Below are positions 1 through 7,741 of a stretch of DNA of 64,000 nt, one piece after another. Below the pieces are notes generated by a model. It was not told the origin of the DNA, did not search any database, and was given only the letters and a program-made list of their open reading frames with translations. The stretch lies in NCBI GenBank assembly GCA_012033255.1, contig JAAUSF010000007.1, positions 1-64,000 on the forward strand, in the 5' to 3' direction. A program made the translations under genes and the position numbers. Source of the stretch: Cyanobacteria bacterium RU_5_0 (GTDB lineage Bacteria > Cyanobacteriota > Cyanobacteriia > Elainellales > Elainellaceae). Each line of letters opens with the position of its first letter. Within the stretch, counting starts at the first letter, position 1.

Positions 1-2
1 GC

Positions 3-107
3 AAAAGTTTGGTGAAGAACTTTGAGCGCACCTTATCCCATGCCAAGACCCAAATCGATCTTTGCTTCGTCAGGCTAATGCTGAAGCGACTTTCAGCCGT
101 TTCCTGA
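3..107 (+). mobile_element. C-terminal end of an IS5-type DDE transposase (partial, start outside window)
   Basis: An open frame enters from the left edge and stops with TGA at 105-107. Its last residues include NFERTL, then LCFVRLMLKRL, which resembles the conserved C-terminal end of IS5-family transposases common in cyanobacteria. The catalytic DDE core lies outside the window, so intactness cannot be judged. The following 120 bases up to the next gene hold no recognisable gene and may contain the right end of the element; I could not define a terminal inverted repeat without the left end. Confidence 0.55.
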
Positions 108-229
108 GATCTCAAATGGGTTCTATAGTGCGGCGGCTTGCTGCACTGAAAACCGGCTTCCGGTAATACGAGGGCGACCACCGCAAGTACTGGGTTTTGA
201 CGATGCAATGTGCCTCATAGGAGACCTTC

Positions 230-739
230 ATGGGAAACTTTGAGAAGGGGACCGGAAAATCAAAGCCGAGCTATGGGTTCTCCATACTATGGTTGATCCT
301 TTTAGGGGGATTCTGTATTGCTTGGGGCGGCATGTTTTTGTTTAAACCTCAATTGGCATCATTGGAATGCGATCGTTCTCAACCGGATTCAGGAGAATGC
401 AAATTAGTGATGTCTGGGTTGTTCGGAGAAGAAGTGACCACTTTCCCGGTTGAGCAATTAAAGGGAGCGGAGGTTCGCGGAGGCAGACGATCGCGTCAGC
501 TTGTCTTGCTGACCTCGGATGAGCGATTTTATTTTCCGGGTGGTTCTGGCTCTTTGCAAAACGCTAATCAAATCAATGATTTTGTGCGAGATCCAGGAAG
601 CCAATCTCTCAACTTAAAACAGGATAGCCGTTGGTCTGCTTACCCGATCGGCGGAGCTTTGCTATTGGTTAGCGGCGTATCTCTACGGTTACTTGCGTCG
701 GGTTTTCTCGATCGGTCTGCAAAGCCGTCCAATTCCTAA
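230..739 (+). CDS. Small membrane protein, function unknown
   Basis: 169 residues with a short charged N-terminus, a first membrane segment at about residues 18-38 (ILWLILLGGFCIAWGGMFLF) and a second at about 140-158 (PIGGALLLVSGVSLRLL). The loop between them has two cysteines spaced in a CDRS...GECK pattern and is rich in beta-type sequence. The ATG follows a weak GGAGA about 10 bases upstream. I do not recognise the family; the layout resembles small cyanobacterial membrane proteins with a PH-like middle region, but that is a guess. It follows an IS end and precedes the convergent XRE regulator gene. Confidence 0.7.
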   Translation: MGNFEKGTGKSKPSYGFSILWLILLGGFCIAWGGMFLFKPQLASLECDRSQPDSGECKLVMSGLFGEEVTTFPVEQLKGAEVRGGRRSRQLVLLTSDERFYFPGGSGSLQNANQINDFVRDPGSQSLNLKQDSRWSAYPIGGALLLVSGVSLRLLASGFLDRSAKPSNS

Positions 740-782
740 ATGAATGATTTTTCGGACATGGCATACCATACCCCTACTTACG

Positions 783-1025
783 TTACTCGGTTTTCACAGG
801 ACCAAAGTGATCCGGCAACTCATCCAACGTCACGCCCAACGCTTGGCATAATGCCTTGATTTGAGGAACAGTCATCGTTGCAGGGCTGATGCCTCGTTCC
901 CAATTGCTGACTGTCTTAGAAGTCACTCCAATGAGTCTAGCAAGTGCCTCTTGTGACAATCCTGCTTGCTCCCTGAGTTTCTTTAATTCAGACTCGAACT
1001 CTTTATTTGTCTCACTTCGTTTCAT
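783..1025 (-). CDS. XRE-family helix-turn-helix regulator
   Basis: 80 residues from the chosen ATG at 1025. A lambda-Cro/C1-type HTH spans most of the protein: LRKL/REQAGLSQEALARLIGV forms the first helices and TSKTVSNWERG the recognition helix, followed by LCQALGVTLDEL. An upstream ATG at 1058 in the same frame would add 11 residues, but that extension covers operator-like repeats (1043-1089), so the inner start is preferred. A single-domain XRE protein of this size usually represses its own promoter or acts as an antitoxin or phage-type repressor; no toxin partner is visible next to it. Confidence 0.8.
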   Translation of the reverse strand: MKRSETNKEFESELKKLREQAGLSQEALARLIGVTSKTVSNWERGISPATMTVPQIKALCQALGVTLDELPDHFGPVKTE

Positions 1026-1042
1026 ATTGGAATTTAATTTCC

Positions 1043-1089
1043 AGAAATCTATTGACATAGAAACTAGATTTCTAGAAAATGATTTCTAG
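1043..1089. promoter_or_regulatory. Putative XRE operator repeats
   Basis: A perfect 9-base inverted repeat, AGAAATCTA at 1043-1051 and TAGATTTCT at 1065-1073, lies just upstream of the XRE start, and the half-site ATTTCTAG recurs at 1068-1075 and 1082-1089 (14 bases apart). The position immediately upstream of a small HTH gene fits autoregulation; binding itself is inferred. Confidence 0.45.
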
Positions 1090-1191
1090 TGATATATCAC
1101 GCGGATGGGCAGACCTCATAAAAACCCTTAGCCGGTGCGGTCTGCCTTTACTGAATATTTCGTCAGCGTTTATTTACTTCAACTCACTATT

Positions 1192-1404
1192 ATGAACTAC
1201 CAGGAGCAATTGAGTCCTTGGGTGGTCTACCGCCTTTTGTCTAATTTGCAACGACAAGCCCTCGATCGCTTTCGTCGTCGCAATGATGCGGAAGCCTATC
1301 TCAAAACTATTCAACGATTACAGCCAAACGATCGGTTTGCGATCGTTTATGAGGGGATGTCGAATACGCAGGAGTCGCACATTTTTCCCTGCTTAACTGA
1401 TTGA
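1192..1404 (+). CDS. Small conserved cyanobacterial-type protein (PW...RxDAxA family)
   Basis: 70 residues from ATG 1192; a GTG at 1135 in frame would add 19 residues, but the inner ATG begins the conserved-looking part. The core reads SPWVVYRLL, then RRRNDAEAY, then RFAIVYE. The same spacing (RPWAIV, RADADAH, EFYVVFE) is found in the small protein encoded at 55644-55844 on the other strand, so I treat the two as distant paralogues. The pattern beta-beta-alpha-beta suggests a compact ferredoxin- or SPOR-like fold, which is inference. No enzymatic motif is visible. Confidence 0.6.
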   Translation: MNYQEQLSPWVVYRLLSNLQRQALDRFRRRNDAEAYLKTIQRLQPNDRFAIVYEGMSNTQESHIFPCLTD

Positions 1405-1982
1405 TAAATCTTTTCCCCCTCATCCCTAACCCCTTCTCTCACATCTACTGTGTGTACACAAGTTATCAACATTAGCGCCAACGGTTTGCCCTCACCCCCT
1501 AGCCCCCTCTCCCAGCAGCGGGAGAGGGGGAACCTAGCCCCAAAAATCGGCTTCTGGCTCCCCTTCTCCCTTCTTGGGCTACGGTGTACACACCAGTCGA
1601 TCGGGTTGAGATTGAACGGTGTTTAGCCCCCTAAATCTCCCAATTCTGGGGGACTTTGAGTGGTTCGGTTCCCCCAGAATTGGGGGCTAGGGGGCGGTTC
1701 GGCAGGAGTTGGGTTAGATTCAACCACTTGTGTGTACACGGTAGTCTCTCACATGGGGAGAAGGAAAGTCAGAGCCGGAGTCGAGATTCAAAGCCCCTCT
1801 CCCAGAGCGAGAGAGAGGGGTTTGGGGTGAGGGCCGATCGAGTTTTGTCAGTCAACCAGTACTATGCCCTCTCCCTAAACACTGGAGACTGTTCAATCCT
1901 TGTTCCTAAGCTTCACCTTCAGCGGTAGCTTCCGATGGCGATCCCAGGTTATGTGGCAGCAGCCAACTCAACAGAATTGCGG
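1405..1982. other. Gene-free repeat-rich region
   Basis: About 580 bases with no convincing gene. It contains C/T-rich blocks (CCCCTCTCCC types), three GTGTACAC palindromes (1452-1459, 1584-1591, 1732-1739), and a copy of a GCCCCCTAAATC...CCAATTCTGGG repeat at 1622-1660 that also occurs at 7648-7711 and 19520-19596. Open frames here are repeat-derived. Confidence 0.75.
1579..1744. repeat. MITE-like palindromic element with GTGTACAC ends
   Basis: A 166-base unit bounded by inverted ends of the form CTACSGTGTACACACNAGT (left end read forward from 1579, right end read on the other strand from 1744; 17 of 19 bases agree). Its interior is itself a long imperfect palindrome built from TAGCCCCC...CAATTCTGGGGGA and its complement, so the whole unit could fold into one long hairpin. 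A single end-like motif recurs at 1452 and the outer 14 bases recur at 43798. No target-site duplication is obvious. Confidence 0.55.
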
Positions 1983-3377
1983 TCAAACCACCCGTTGATG
2001 TACTGGAGGCAAAATATTTTTGATGATGGCAGGTTTGTCATTAAACAGTTCAGGAACAAACACGACACCCAGACCCATTGCCAGAGAAACGGCGACGATG
2101 ATCGTGCTACGGCGATCGAGGTGTTCAGAGGCAACAATCTTTAGCCCTGCCACAGCAATAGAGCCAAACATGATTGATGTTGCAGCACCTAGAACAGGTT
2201 GAGGGATCGCCTGAAAAAAGCCGCCCACGATCGGCAGTAAGCCCAGTAGCACCAGGATACCTGAGACGAAGAAGCCCACATAGCGACTGCCAACCCCCGT
2301 CATCTGAATCACGCCCGTATTCTGGCTGAAAGTCGTCACAGGAAACGTGTTCAACAATGCGGCTAGCGACGAATTAAGTCCATCTGCCAACACTCCCGCT
2401 TTAATGCGACGGAAGTAAACTGGCCCCTGAATTGGCTCTTTTGTGACCGCAGAAGTGGCAGTCAAATCGCCCACCGATTCAATTGCCGTGAGCGGAAAAA
2501 GGATCAAGAACGGCAACAGCGCACTCAATTCAAAGCTCATGCCATATCGGAACGGAACCGGAAGACTGACAACAGGCAATGTGCTTAACGTACTGAAGTT
2601 GACCAATCCCATGACACTGGCGGCAACGTAGCCCACGAACAAGCCAATCGCGATCGCACCCATGCGGATATACTGGTTTTTCGAGAGCGTGAGAAGAATG
2701 ACAATCAGAAATACCACGCCTGCCAACGCCAAATTTTGCGTATTCGCAAAGGTTCCATTCGCTTTAGCCGCCGGCCCTCCCGCCATACTCTCGACTCCAG
2801 TTTTAATCAAACTGAGACCAATCAGCATCACCAGCGTACCCGTCACAATGGGCGTGACAATCTTGTTCAACAGATGCAAGAAACGGCTCAGGATGACGTT
2901 AACAAATGCCCCGAAGAAACAAACCCCAAAAATCAGGGCAAGGGCTTGTTCAGGCGATCGTCCCGCTTGCAGGGCTGTAGCTCCTACCCCCAAAATGGAA
3001 CCCAAGAAGGCAAAGCTTGTTCCTTGCAGACTCAACAAACCTGAACCAACTGGACCGAATGTTTTACATTGAATAAACGTACAAACACCAGACGCAAACA
3101 GCGACATACTGATGATGTAGCTAGTGTTTGCCGCATCCAATCCTAAATTTGTGCAAATAAGCAGGGGCGGCGTAATGATGCCAACAAAAGCCGCTAAAAC
3201 ATGCTGAAATGCAACAAAAATTGATTCAAAGAGAGGGGGCTTATCCATCAAGCCATAAATCAGTTCTCCAGTTTGAATCTGCAAGTCAGTCGCTTCTTGC
3301 ACTTCTTCTAGTATTGCCTCTGAATCAAGCTCATTTCCCTGATCAGACTGGGTAACACCCCGCTCTTTCTGTACCAT
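1983..3377 (-). CDS. NCS2-family nucleobase (xanthine/uracil-type) permease
   Basis: 464 residues, the usual length of nucleobase:cation symporter-2 proteins. About 12-14 hydrophobic segments follow a polar N-terminal tail of some 55 residues. The family signature region is visible as SQNTGVIQMTGVGSRYVG in the last third, preceded by the conserved acidic AIESVGDLTATSAV segment that carries substrate- and proton-coupling residues in this family. Substrate cannot be fixed from sequence: xanthine, uric acid, guanine or uracil are all possible. An NtcA-type promoter lies about 135-175 bases upstream, which suggests the gene scavenges purines or pyrimidines as a nitrogen source during nitrogen shortage. 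Confidence 0.92.
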   Translation of the reverse strand: MVQKERGVTQSDQGNELDSEAILEEVQEATDLQIQTGELIYGLMDKPPLFESIFVAFQHVLAAFVGIITPPLLICTNLGLDAANTSYIISMSLFASGVCTFIQCKTFGPVGSGLLSLQGTSFAFLGSILGVGATALQAGRSPEQALALIFGVCFFGAFVNVILSRFLHLLNKIVTPIVTGTLVMLIGLSLIKTGVESMAGGPAAKANGTFANTQNLALAGVVFLIVILLTLSKNQYIRMGAIAIGLFVGYVAASVMGLVNFSTLSTLPVVSLPVPFRYGMSFELSALLPFLILFPLTAIESVGDLTATSAVTKEPIQGPVYFRRIKAGVLADGLNSSLAALLNTFPVTTFSQNTGVIQMTGVGSRYVGFFVSGILVLLGLLPIVGGFFQAIPQPVLGAATSIMFGSIAVAGLKIVASEHLDRRSTIIVAVSLAMGLGVVFVPELFNDKPAIIKNILPPVHQRVV

Positions 3378-3501
3378 ACGGCTCTACATCCTCCATCTCG
3401 ATCTTCAACCCAGAATTACTCATCTGAATTCGCCGAGTACCAAATTCATGTCTTTCAAATGAGAAAACTGTGATTAGAAATTTTTTGTACAAAAGATTAT
3501 G

Positions 3502-3520
3502 CGTTTACATAAACGTAAAC
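3502..3520. promoter_or_regulatory. CGTTT-N4-AAACG palindrome upstream of the permease
   Basis: CGTTTACATAAACG at 3502-3515 is a perfect inverted repeat (5-base arms, 4-base spacer), overlapping a second pair GTTTAC/GTAAAC at 3503-3520. It overlaps the inferred -10 of the NtcA promoter, the right place for a repressor. No regulator can be assigned. Confidence 0.35.
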
Positions 3521-3553
3521 CTGAAACGTCTCAGCTTTTGTATTTGAAAGTAC
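3512..3553 (-). promoter_or_regulatory. NtcA-activated promoter of the NCS2 permease gene
   Basis: A full NtcA box GTA-N8-TAC lies at 3540-3553, extended by TTTT and AAAA on either side. Reading the minus strand, 22 bases separate the box from TACGTT (3517-3512), which fits the TAN3T -10 hexamer. This matches the known architecture of class II NtcA promoters (box, about 22 bases, -10). The permease start codon lies 135 bases further on. Confidence 0.65.
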
Positions 3554-3685
3554 AAAAATGCGAGTTAAGGAGAAGCAATGGTGTTAAACTGAGCAACGAT
3601 GTGCCCATCAGCAATCTATATATCTATTCTTTAGATTGCTAAGAACCTTTTCAAACAAGTTCTAAATACAAATTGGATATCATTT

Positions 3686-3940
3686 TTAATCCATTAGCAT
3701 CCAGAGCTTTTGTAATGTATTTGTATGATCAGTGTTAGATTCAGATAATTCTGAATTATCCAGTGCCCAACACCGCTCCAGATAATCAATTCGTTTCTCA
3801 TAAAAATGTTCCCATGCCAATGCACTCAGCAGAGTTCGCCAAGCCATAGCAAGGGGAAAAGCAAGCCAATGGGCTTTTGGTACAGAAGTTGAGTCAGGGA
3901 GCAATTCTAACTCTTTATACCGTTGCCATCGAATATTCAT
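3686..3940 (-). CDS. Small hypothetical protein
   Basis: 84 residues starting at the ATG at 3940, which has a strong ribosome site (GGAGGAGG about 6 bases upstream on the minus strand); the longer frame to 3976 is rejected for that reason. The protein begins MNIRWQRYKELELLP and contains an aromatic, alanine-rich middle (WLAFPLAMAWRTLLSALAWEHF) followed by a Tyr/Glu-rich tail. The middle could be an amphipathic helix rather than a membrane span. I do not recognise the family. Confidence 0.6.
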   Translation of the reverse strand: MNIRWQRYKELELLPDSTSVPKAHWLAFPLAMAWRTLLSALAWEHFYEKRIDYLERCWALDNSELSESNTDHTNTLQKLWMLMD

Positions 3941-4337
3941 CAGTATCCTCCTCCACAAGGTTAAGGGCGTTCTCACCGCACCTCGGTTGACCCGCTTCAG
4001 AAGACTTCAGCTAGATAGTGTGTTGATGGTTTATCTTAGCTCTGATGTGATCTAGAAGTTTGAACCCCCTACTGTTACGTAGCGGAGAAGGGGTCACGAG
4101 CGATGCAGTTGCCGATCGCAAAGTATTTTTTTGATAACATTTTCAGTGTATGACCGATGCTAAACAGATACTTCATCCAACTGGGCGATAATCATGCTTT
4201 TGCACCTAACGAGACTCATATAAAAAAGGCGCTTGGCTGACAAATAGCTGCGAATACACCAGGTTGTTGCATTTTCGCGTCTCCAGGGAACTCTACAGTT
4301 GGAATCCTCTCGCGACTTGTTCAGCAAGCAACTCTGC
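3941..4337. other. Intergenic region upstream of the ABC exporter
   Basis: About 400 bases separating divergent genes. It should contain the promoters of the small gene at 3686-3940 and of the exporter. I see no RNA gene and no clear operator; the open frame on the minus strand at 4160-4444 overlaps the exporter start and is judged spurious. Confidence 0.5.
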
Positions 4338-6356
4338 ATGTCTTCCAACAAGCTACTTCTAAACCTGGCCCTCCGGTATCCATTTCGGATTCTGCTAAAT
4401 ATTCTATTAGGCTTTTCAGGAGCATTGTTCAATGGTGTCAGCACAACTCTAATTGTTCCAGTAGTGATGAGCCTTTTGGGACAACAGGCAATCCTAAAGT
4501 CGGGTCCACCAATTATTCAAAAATTGCTGTCTCCCTTTGATGGGCTGCCAGACCATCACAAACTGTTTGCAATGGCAGGAGTCATTATTTGCGTCATCAC
4601 CTTAAAAAGTCTTGCCGTTTATGCCAGTAACATAGCCTCAAATGCTTTGAGTCGAGCTTTAACCTGCGATCTCCAGGAAGAAGGATTACAGTTATTACTT
4701 GATGTAGATCTCGATTTTTTCACAAGAGCCAAGGCTGGGGATTTAATGAACCGCTTAGGCGGAGAAATGAATCGAGCTACCGTAGCCATTAGTACAGTAA
4801 TTAATCTAATAATCACTGCCATCACTATTCTAGTGTTCGTTGGCTTACTCCTTTCTATCTCCTGGCAATTAACCGTAGTTACAACCGTTTTATTACCTGT
4901 TGCTCCACTAGTTAGCCAACATTTAGTTGCTCAAGCTAAACGATTTGGCAAGTTAATCACCAATATCAACCAAGAATATTCAGGTCGCTTGATCGAAATT
5001 TTTGCTGGAATTCGCCTGGTCAAAGCAACTAGCAACGAACAGAAAGAGTATATTCATCTCAAGGGCTTAATTCGCGATCGCGAACGTATTGAATTTCGTT
5101 CCCGCGTAGCATCTTTAGCAATTCAACCGATCAGCGAAATCATTAGCATCATCGTTCTATTTCTTTTGGTTATACTTGGTCGGCTTCTGTTTGCAAACGA
5201 AATTGAGTCCCTTTCAGCCGTATTACTCACCTACCTCGTTTTACTGTTTCGATTACTGCCATTCGTTTCTCAATTAAATGGATTGCGAGAAAATTTAGCA
5301 CGCTCAGCCGCTTCCGTAGAAATCGTAGAAGATCTGCTGCGCCGAGATAACAAATCGTTCACTGTTACGGGTACGACTCCTTACGTTCATCTACAGCAAA
5401 AAGTTTCTTTTGAAAATCTATCTTTCGCTTACCCTGAAAGTTCCAATTTAGTATTAAAAAATATTAATTTGTCTATTCCTAAAGGGGCAACATTAGCACT
5501 CGTTGGCTCATCAGGTGCAGGTAAAACTACATTGGTCGATTTACTGCCGCGATTTTATGAACCAACAACAGGCTGCATCAAAATTGATGGAATTGATTTA
5601 CGCGATTTCGATCTGAAGTCTCTTCGACGAGCAATGGGAATCGTCAGTCAAGACACATTTTTATTTAACACCTCTATCCGAAATAACATTGCCTATGGTT
5701 GTCCTAATATTACCGAAGCAGAAATCATTGACGCCATTAAACGAGCAAACGCTTATGAGTTTATCGATCGCCTACCAGAAGGATTAAACACCATGATTGG
5801 CGATCGGGGTGTCATGTTATCGGGTGGACAACGCCAGCGAATTGCGATTGCGCGTGCTTTACTACGCGATCCAGAAATCTTGATTTTGGATGAAGCAACT
5901 AGTGCATTAGACACTGTTTCAGAAAGATTAGTGCAGCAGGCATTGGATGAATTGAGCCAAGAACGAACAACCCTAGTGATTGCTCACCGTTTATCAACGG
6001 TGCAAAAAGCCGATCAAATTGCTGTACTCGATCGAGGGCAAGTTGTTGAACTGGGTACACACGGAGAACTCTTGAAAAAGAATGGTCACTACAGTCGCCT
6101 GTACGAAATGCAATTTGCCGAATCCTTTCAAAAGGAAAACATCATTACCAAAGATCAGAAACAATTGCTAACACAAGCCTCTTATGAATTTCGCTCTCAT
6201 CTCAACTCAATGCTAGGTTCTCTCGGTTTATTAACCGATCGAATCAACACAACATCGGAGGAGCAAAATGAATTAGCTGAAGAAGCCTATCGCTCAGCGA
6301 TCGAGTTGTTCAAAACTGTAAAACAGCTTGAGGACACCTATCGAATGATTAGGTAA
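4338..6356 (+). CDS. ABC exporter (fused membrane and ATPase domains) with a degenerate DHp-like C-terminal tail
   Basis: 672 residues from ATG 4338; a TTG at 4299 would add 13. The first ~320 residues hold six membrane segments of an exporter-type transmembrane domain. The ATPase domain follows: Walker A GSSGAGKTT, Q-loop SQDTFLF, signature LSGGQRQRIAIARALL, Walker B ILILDEATSALD and H-loop IAHRLS. This is the MsbA/HepA-like family that exports lipids, peptides or polysaccharide precursors. After the usual end (about residue 590) there are some 80 extra residues. They contain SYEFRSHLNSMLGSLGLL, which looks like the H-box helix of a HisKA domain (normally S-H-E-x-R-T-P-L-N), with the phospho-accepting His replaced by Tyr, then a second helix. 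A glycosyltransferase gene follows 124 bases downstream, suggesting a role in polysaccharide or glycolipid export. Confidence 0.9.
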   Translation: MSSNKLLLNLALRYPFRILLNILLGFSGALFNGVSTTLIVPVVMSLLGQQAILKSGPPIIQKLLSPFDGLPDHHKLFAMAGVIICVITLKSLAVYASNIASNALSRALTCDLQEEGLQLLLDVDLDFFTRAKAGDLMNRLGGEMNRATVAISTVINLIITAITILVFVGLLLSISWQLTVVTTVLLPVAPLVSQHLVAQAKRFGKLITNINQEYSGRLIEIFAGIRLVKATSNEQKEYIHLKGLIRDRERIEFRSRVASLAIQPISEIISIIVLFLLVILGRLLFANEIESLSAVLLTYLVLLFRLLPFVSQLNGLRENLARSAASVEIVEDLLRRDNKSFTVTGTTPYVHLQQKVSFENLSFAYPESSNLVLKNINLSIPKGATLALVGSSGAGKTTLVDLLPRFYEPTTGCIKIDGIDLRDFDLKSLRRAMGIVSQDTFLFNTSIRNNIAYGCPNITEAEIIDAIKRANAYEFIDRLPEGLNTMIGDRGVMLSGGQRQRIAIARALLRDPEILILDEATSALDTVSERLVQQALDELSQERTTLVIAHRLSTVQKADQIAVLDRGQVVELGTHGELLKKNGHYSRLYEMQFAESFQKENIITKDQKQLLTQASYEFRSHLNSMLGSLGLLTDRINTTSEEQNELAEEAYRSAIELFKTVKQLEDTYRMIR

Positions 6357-6480
6357 TCTAAACTATTTTGTGGGGTATATGAGTGGATGAGTAGATGAGT
6401 AAATAGGTGGATTTGAGACTTGGTAGATAGAACCAGTTTTGGGGCACTTTATAACTAGCATTACAGAAGGCATAGAACGT

Positions 6481-7617
6481 ATGAAAACTTCAGAAAAGCA
6501 GAAAATTGCAGTATATTATCCTGCCTTTTTAGGAGGAGGTGCTGAAGCAGTTGGATTGTGGATGATGGAAGCATTAAAACAAAAATATGATTTAACTCTA
6601 TTTACGATTTCAGCCGTTGATTTCGAGAAACTGAATTTAATGTATGGAACATCGTTATCTAGCAATGTAGTTCAAGTCAAGTCATTTTTTTCACAGTATT
6701 TTAGTCCTTTGGCTAATAGCTTGGTGGCAAATAGTAAACCAATTAGAATGTTCTTTTTTCATCTCCTGCTCCGCTATCTTAAATCAAAAAGTCATCACTA
6801 TGATCTCCTAATCTCTGCTTATAACGCAGTTGATTTTGGCAAACAGGGAATGCAGTATATTCACTGGATCAAAGTTCTTGAAGGAAATCCTTTTTACGAA
6901 AGGATTTCTGATTTTTCAGTAGAGCGGCTGAAAGATAACATTTCAATCACAAATTCTTACACCGTTGCAGAGTATGTCAGCAAAGCCTATGGGAGTGATT
7001 CCACTCTTCTTTATCCGCCAGTTGTGCTAGATGTTAAAGAAATTCCTTGGAATGACAAGGAAGATGCTTTCATTTGCAGTGGCAGATTAACAGAAGCCAA
7101 ACAGCCTCACAAAGTGATTCAAATCTTGAAGCAAGTGCGTGAAAGAGGGTTTGATATTAAGCTATATATGACAGGTGGTGGCGGTGGTGCTTATGCCTGG
7201 AAGTATCAGAACTTTCTCAAAAAATTAGCGCGAGAAAATGCTGCATGGGTTCGGCTATATGAGAATTTGACGTATGAAGACTATGTGAAAGTAGTTTTGA
7301 AGTGTAAGTATGGAATTCACTTTAAGCAAGAACCCTTTGGTATTTCAATTGCAGAAATGGTGAAAGCAGGAGTCATTCCATTTGTGAGAAGCCAAGGTGG
7401 ACAAGTTGAAATTGTTGGAGTTCATAATCAAGATTTATTTTTTGATAATGAAAAGGATGCGATCGAAAAGATTGTCAATGTTTTGAGTCATTCTGACAGA
7501 CAAGCAAAACTGATGAACTCACTCGCAGAACAAAGACACTTGTTTTCGACTCAGCGATTCATGACAGAAATGAATAAGATTGTTGAAAACTACTTTGCAA
7601 AGTCTGTTGAGTTGTAG
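6481..7617 (+). CDS. Glycosyltransferase, GT4-like (GT-B fold)
   Basis: 378 residues from ATG 6481; a TTG at 6439 in frame is less likely. The N-terminus IAVYYPAFLGGGAEAVG is the nucleotide-fold start with the Gly-rich loop typical of retaining GT4 enzymes. Around residues 282-297 KQEPFGISIAEMVKAG matches the family's E-x7-E donor-binding element (E..FGI.. AEM..AG). Strand-loop elements GGRLTEAK-like (CSGRLTEAKQ) and TGGG are in the expected order. Acceptor and donor are unknown. It is A+T-richer than the genes on either side and sits next to an ABC exporter, as in surface-polysaccharide loci. Confidence 0.85.
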   Translation: MKTSEKQKIAVYYPAFLGGGAEAVGLWMMEALKQKYDLTLFTISAVDFEKLNLMYGTSLSSNVVQVKSFFSQYFSPLANSLVANSKPIRMFFFHLLLRYLKSKSHHYDLLISAYNAVDFGKQGMQYIHWIKVLEGNPFYERISDFSVERLKDNISITNSYTVAEYVSKAYGSDSTLLYPPVVLDVKEIPWNDKEDAFICSGRLTEAKQPHKVIQILKQVRERGFDIKLYMTGGGGGAYAWKYQNFLKKLARENAAWVRLYENLTYEDYVKVVLKCKYGIHFKQEPFGISIAEMVKAGVIPFVRSQGGQVEIVGVHNQDLFFDNEKDAIEKIVNVLSHSDRQAKLMNSLAEQRHLFSTQRFMTEMNKIVENYFAKSVEL

Positions 7618-7647
7618 AGACATCTGATTAATTCTCCCGACTCCTCT

Positions 7648-7711
7648 CAGCCTCCTAAATTTTGGGAAATCCAGCCTCAAAGTCTCCCAGAATTGGGGAT
7701 TTAGGGGGCAA
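7648..7711. repeat. Copy of the GCCCCCTAAATC...CAATTCTGGG repeat
   Basis: Read on the minus strand this stretch begins TTGCCCCCTAAATCCCCAAT and continues into TTCTGGGAGACTTTGAG, the same consensus as 1622-1660 and 19520-19596. It lies between the glycosyltransferase stop and the glutamate synthase stop and may act as a bidirectional end structure. Confidence 0.6.
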
Positions 7712-7741
7712 TGCAAGAACTTCCCCCTTTCCCCTTTCCCT

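Noticed and set aside
2020-3072. Several + strand open frames of 60-136 residues
   Set aside because: They are shadows of the NCS2 permease gene on the minus strand.
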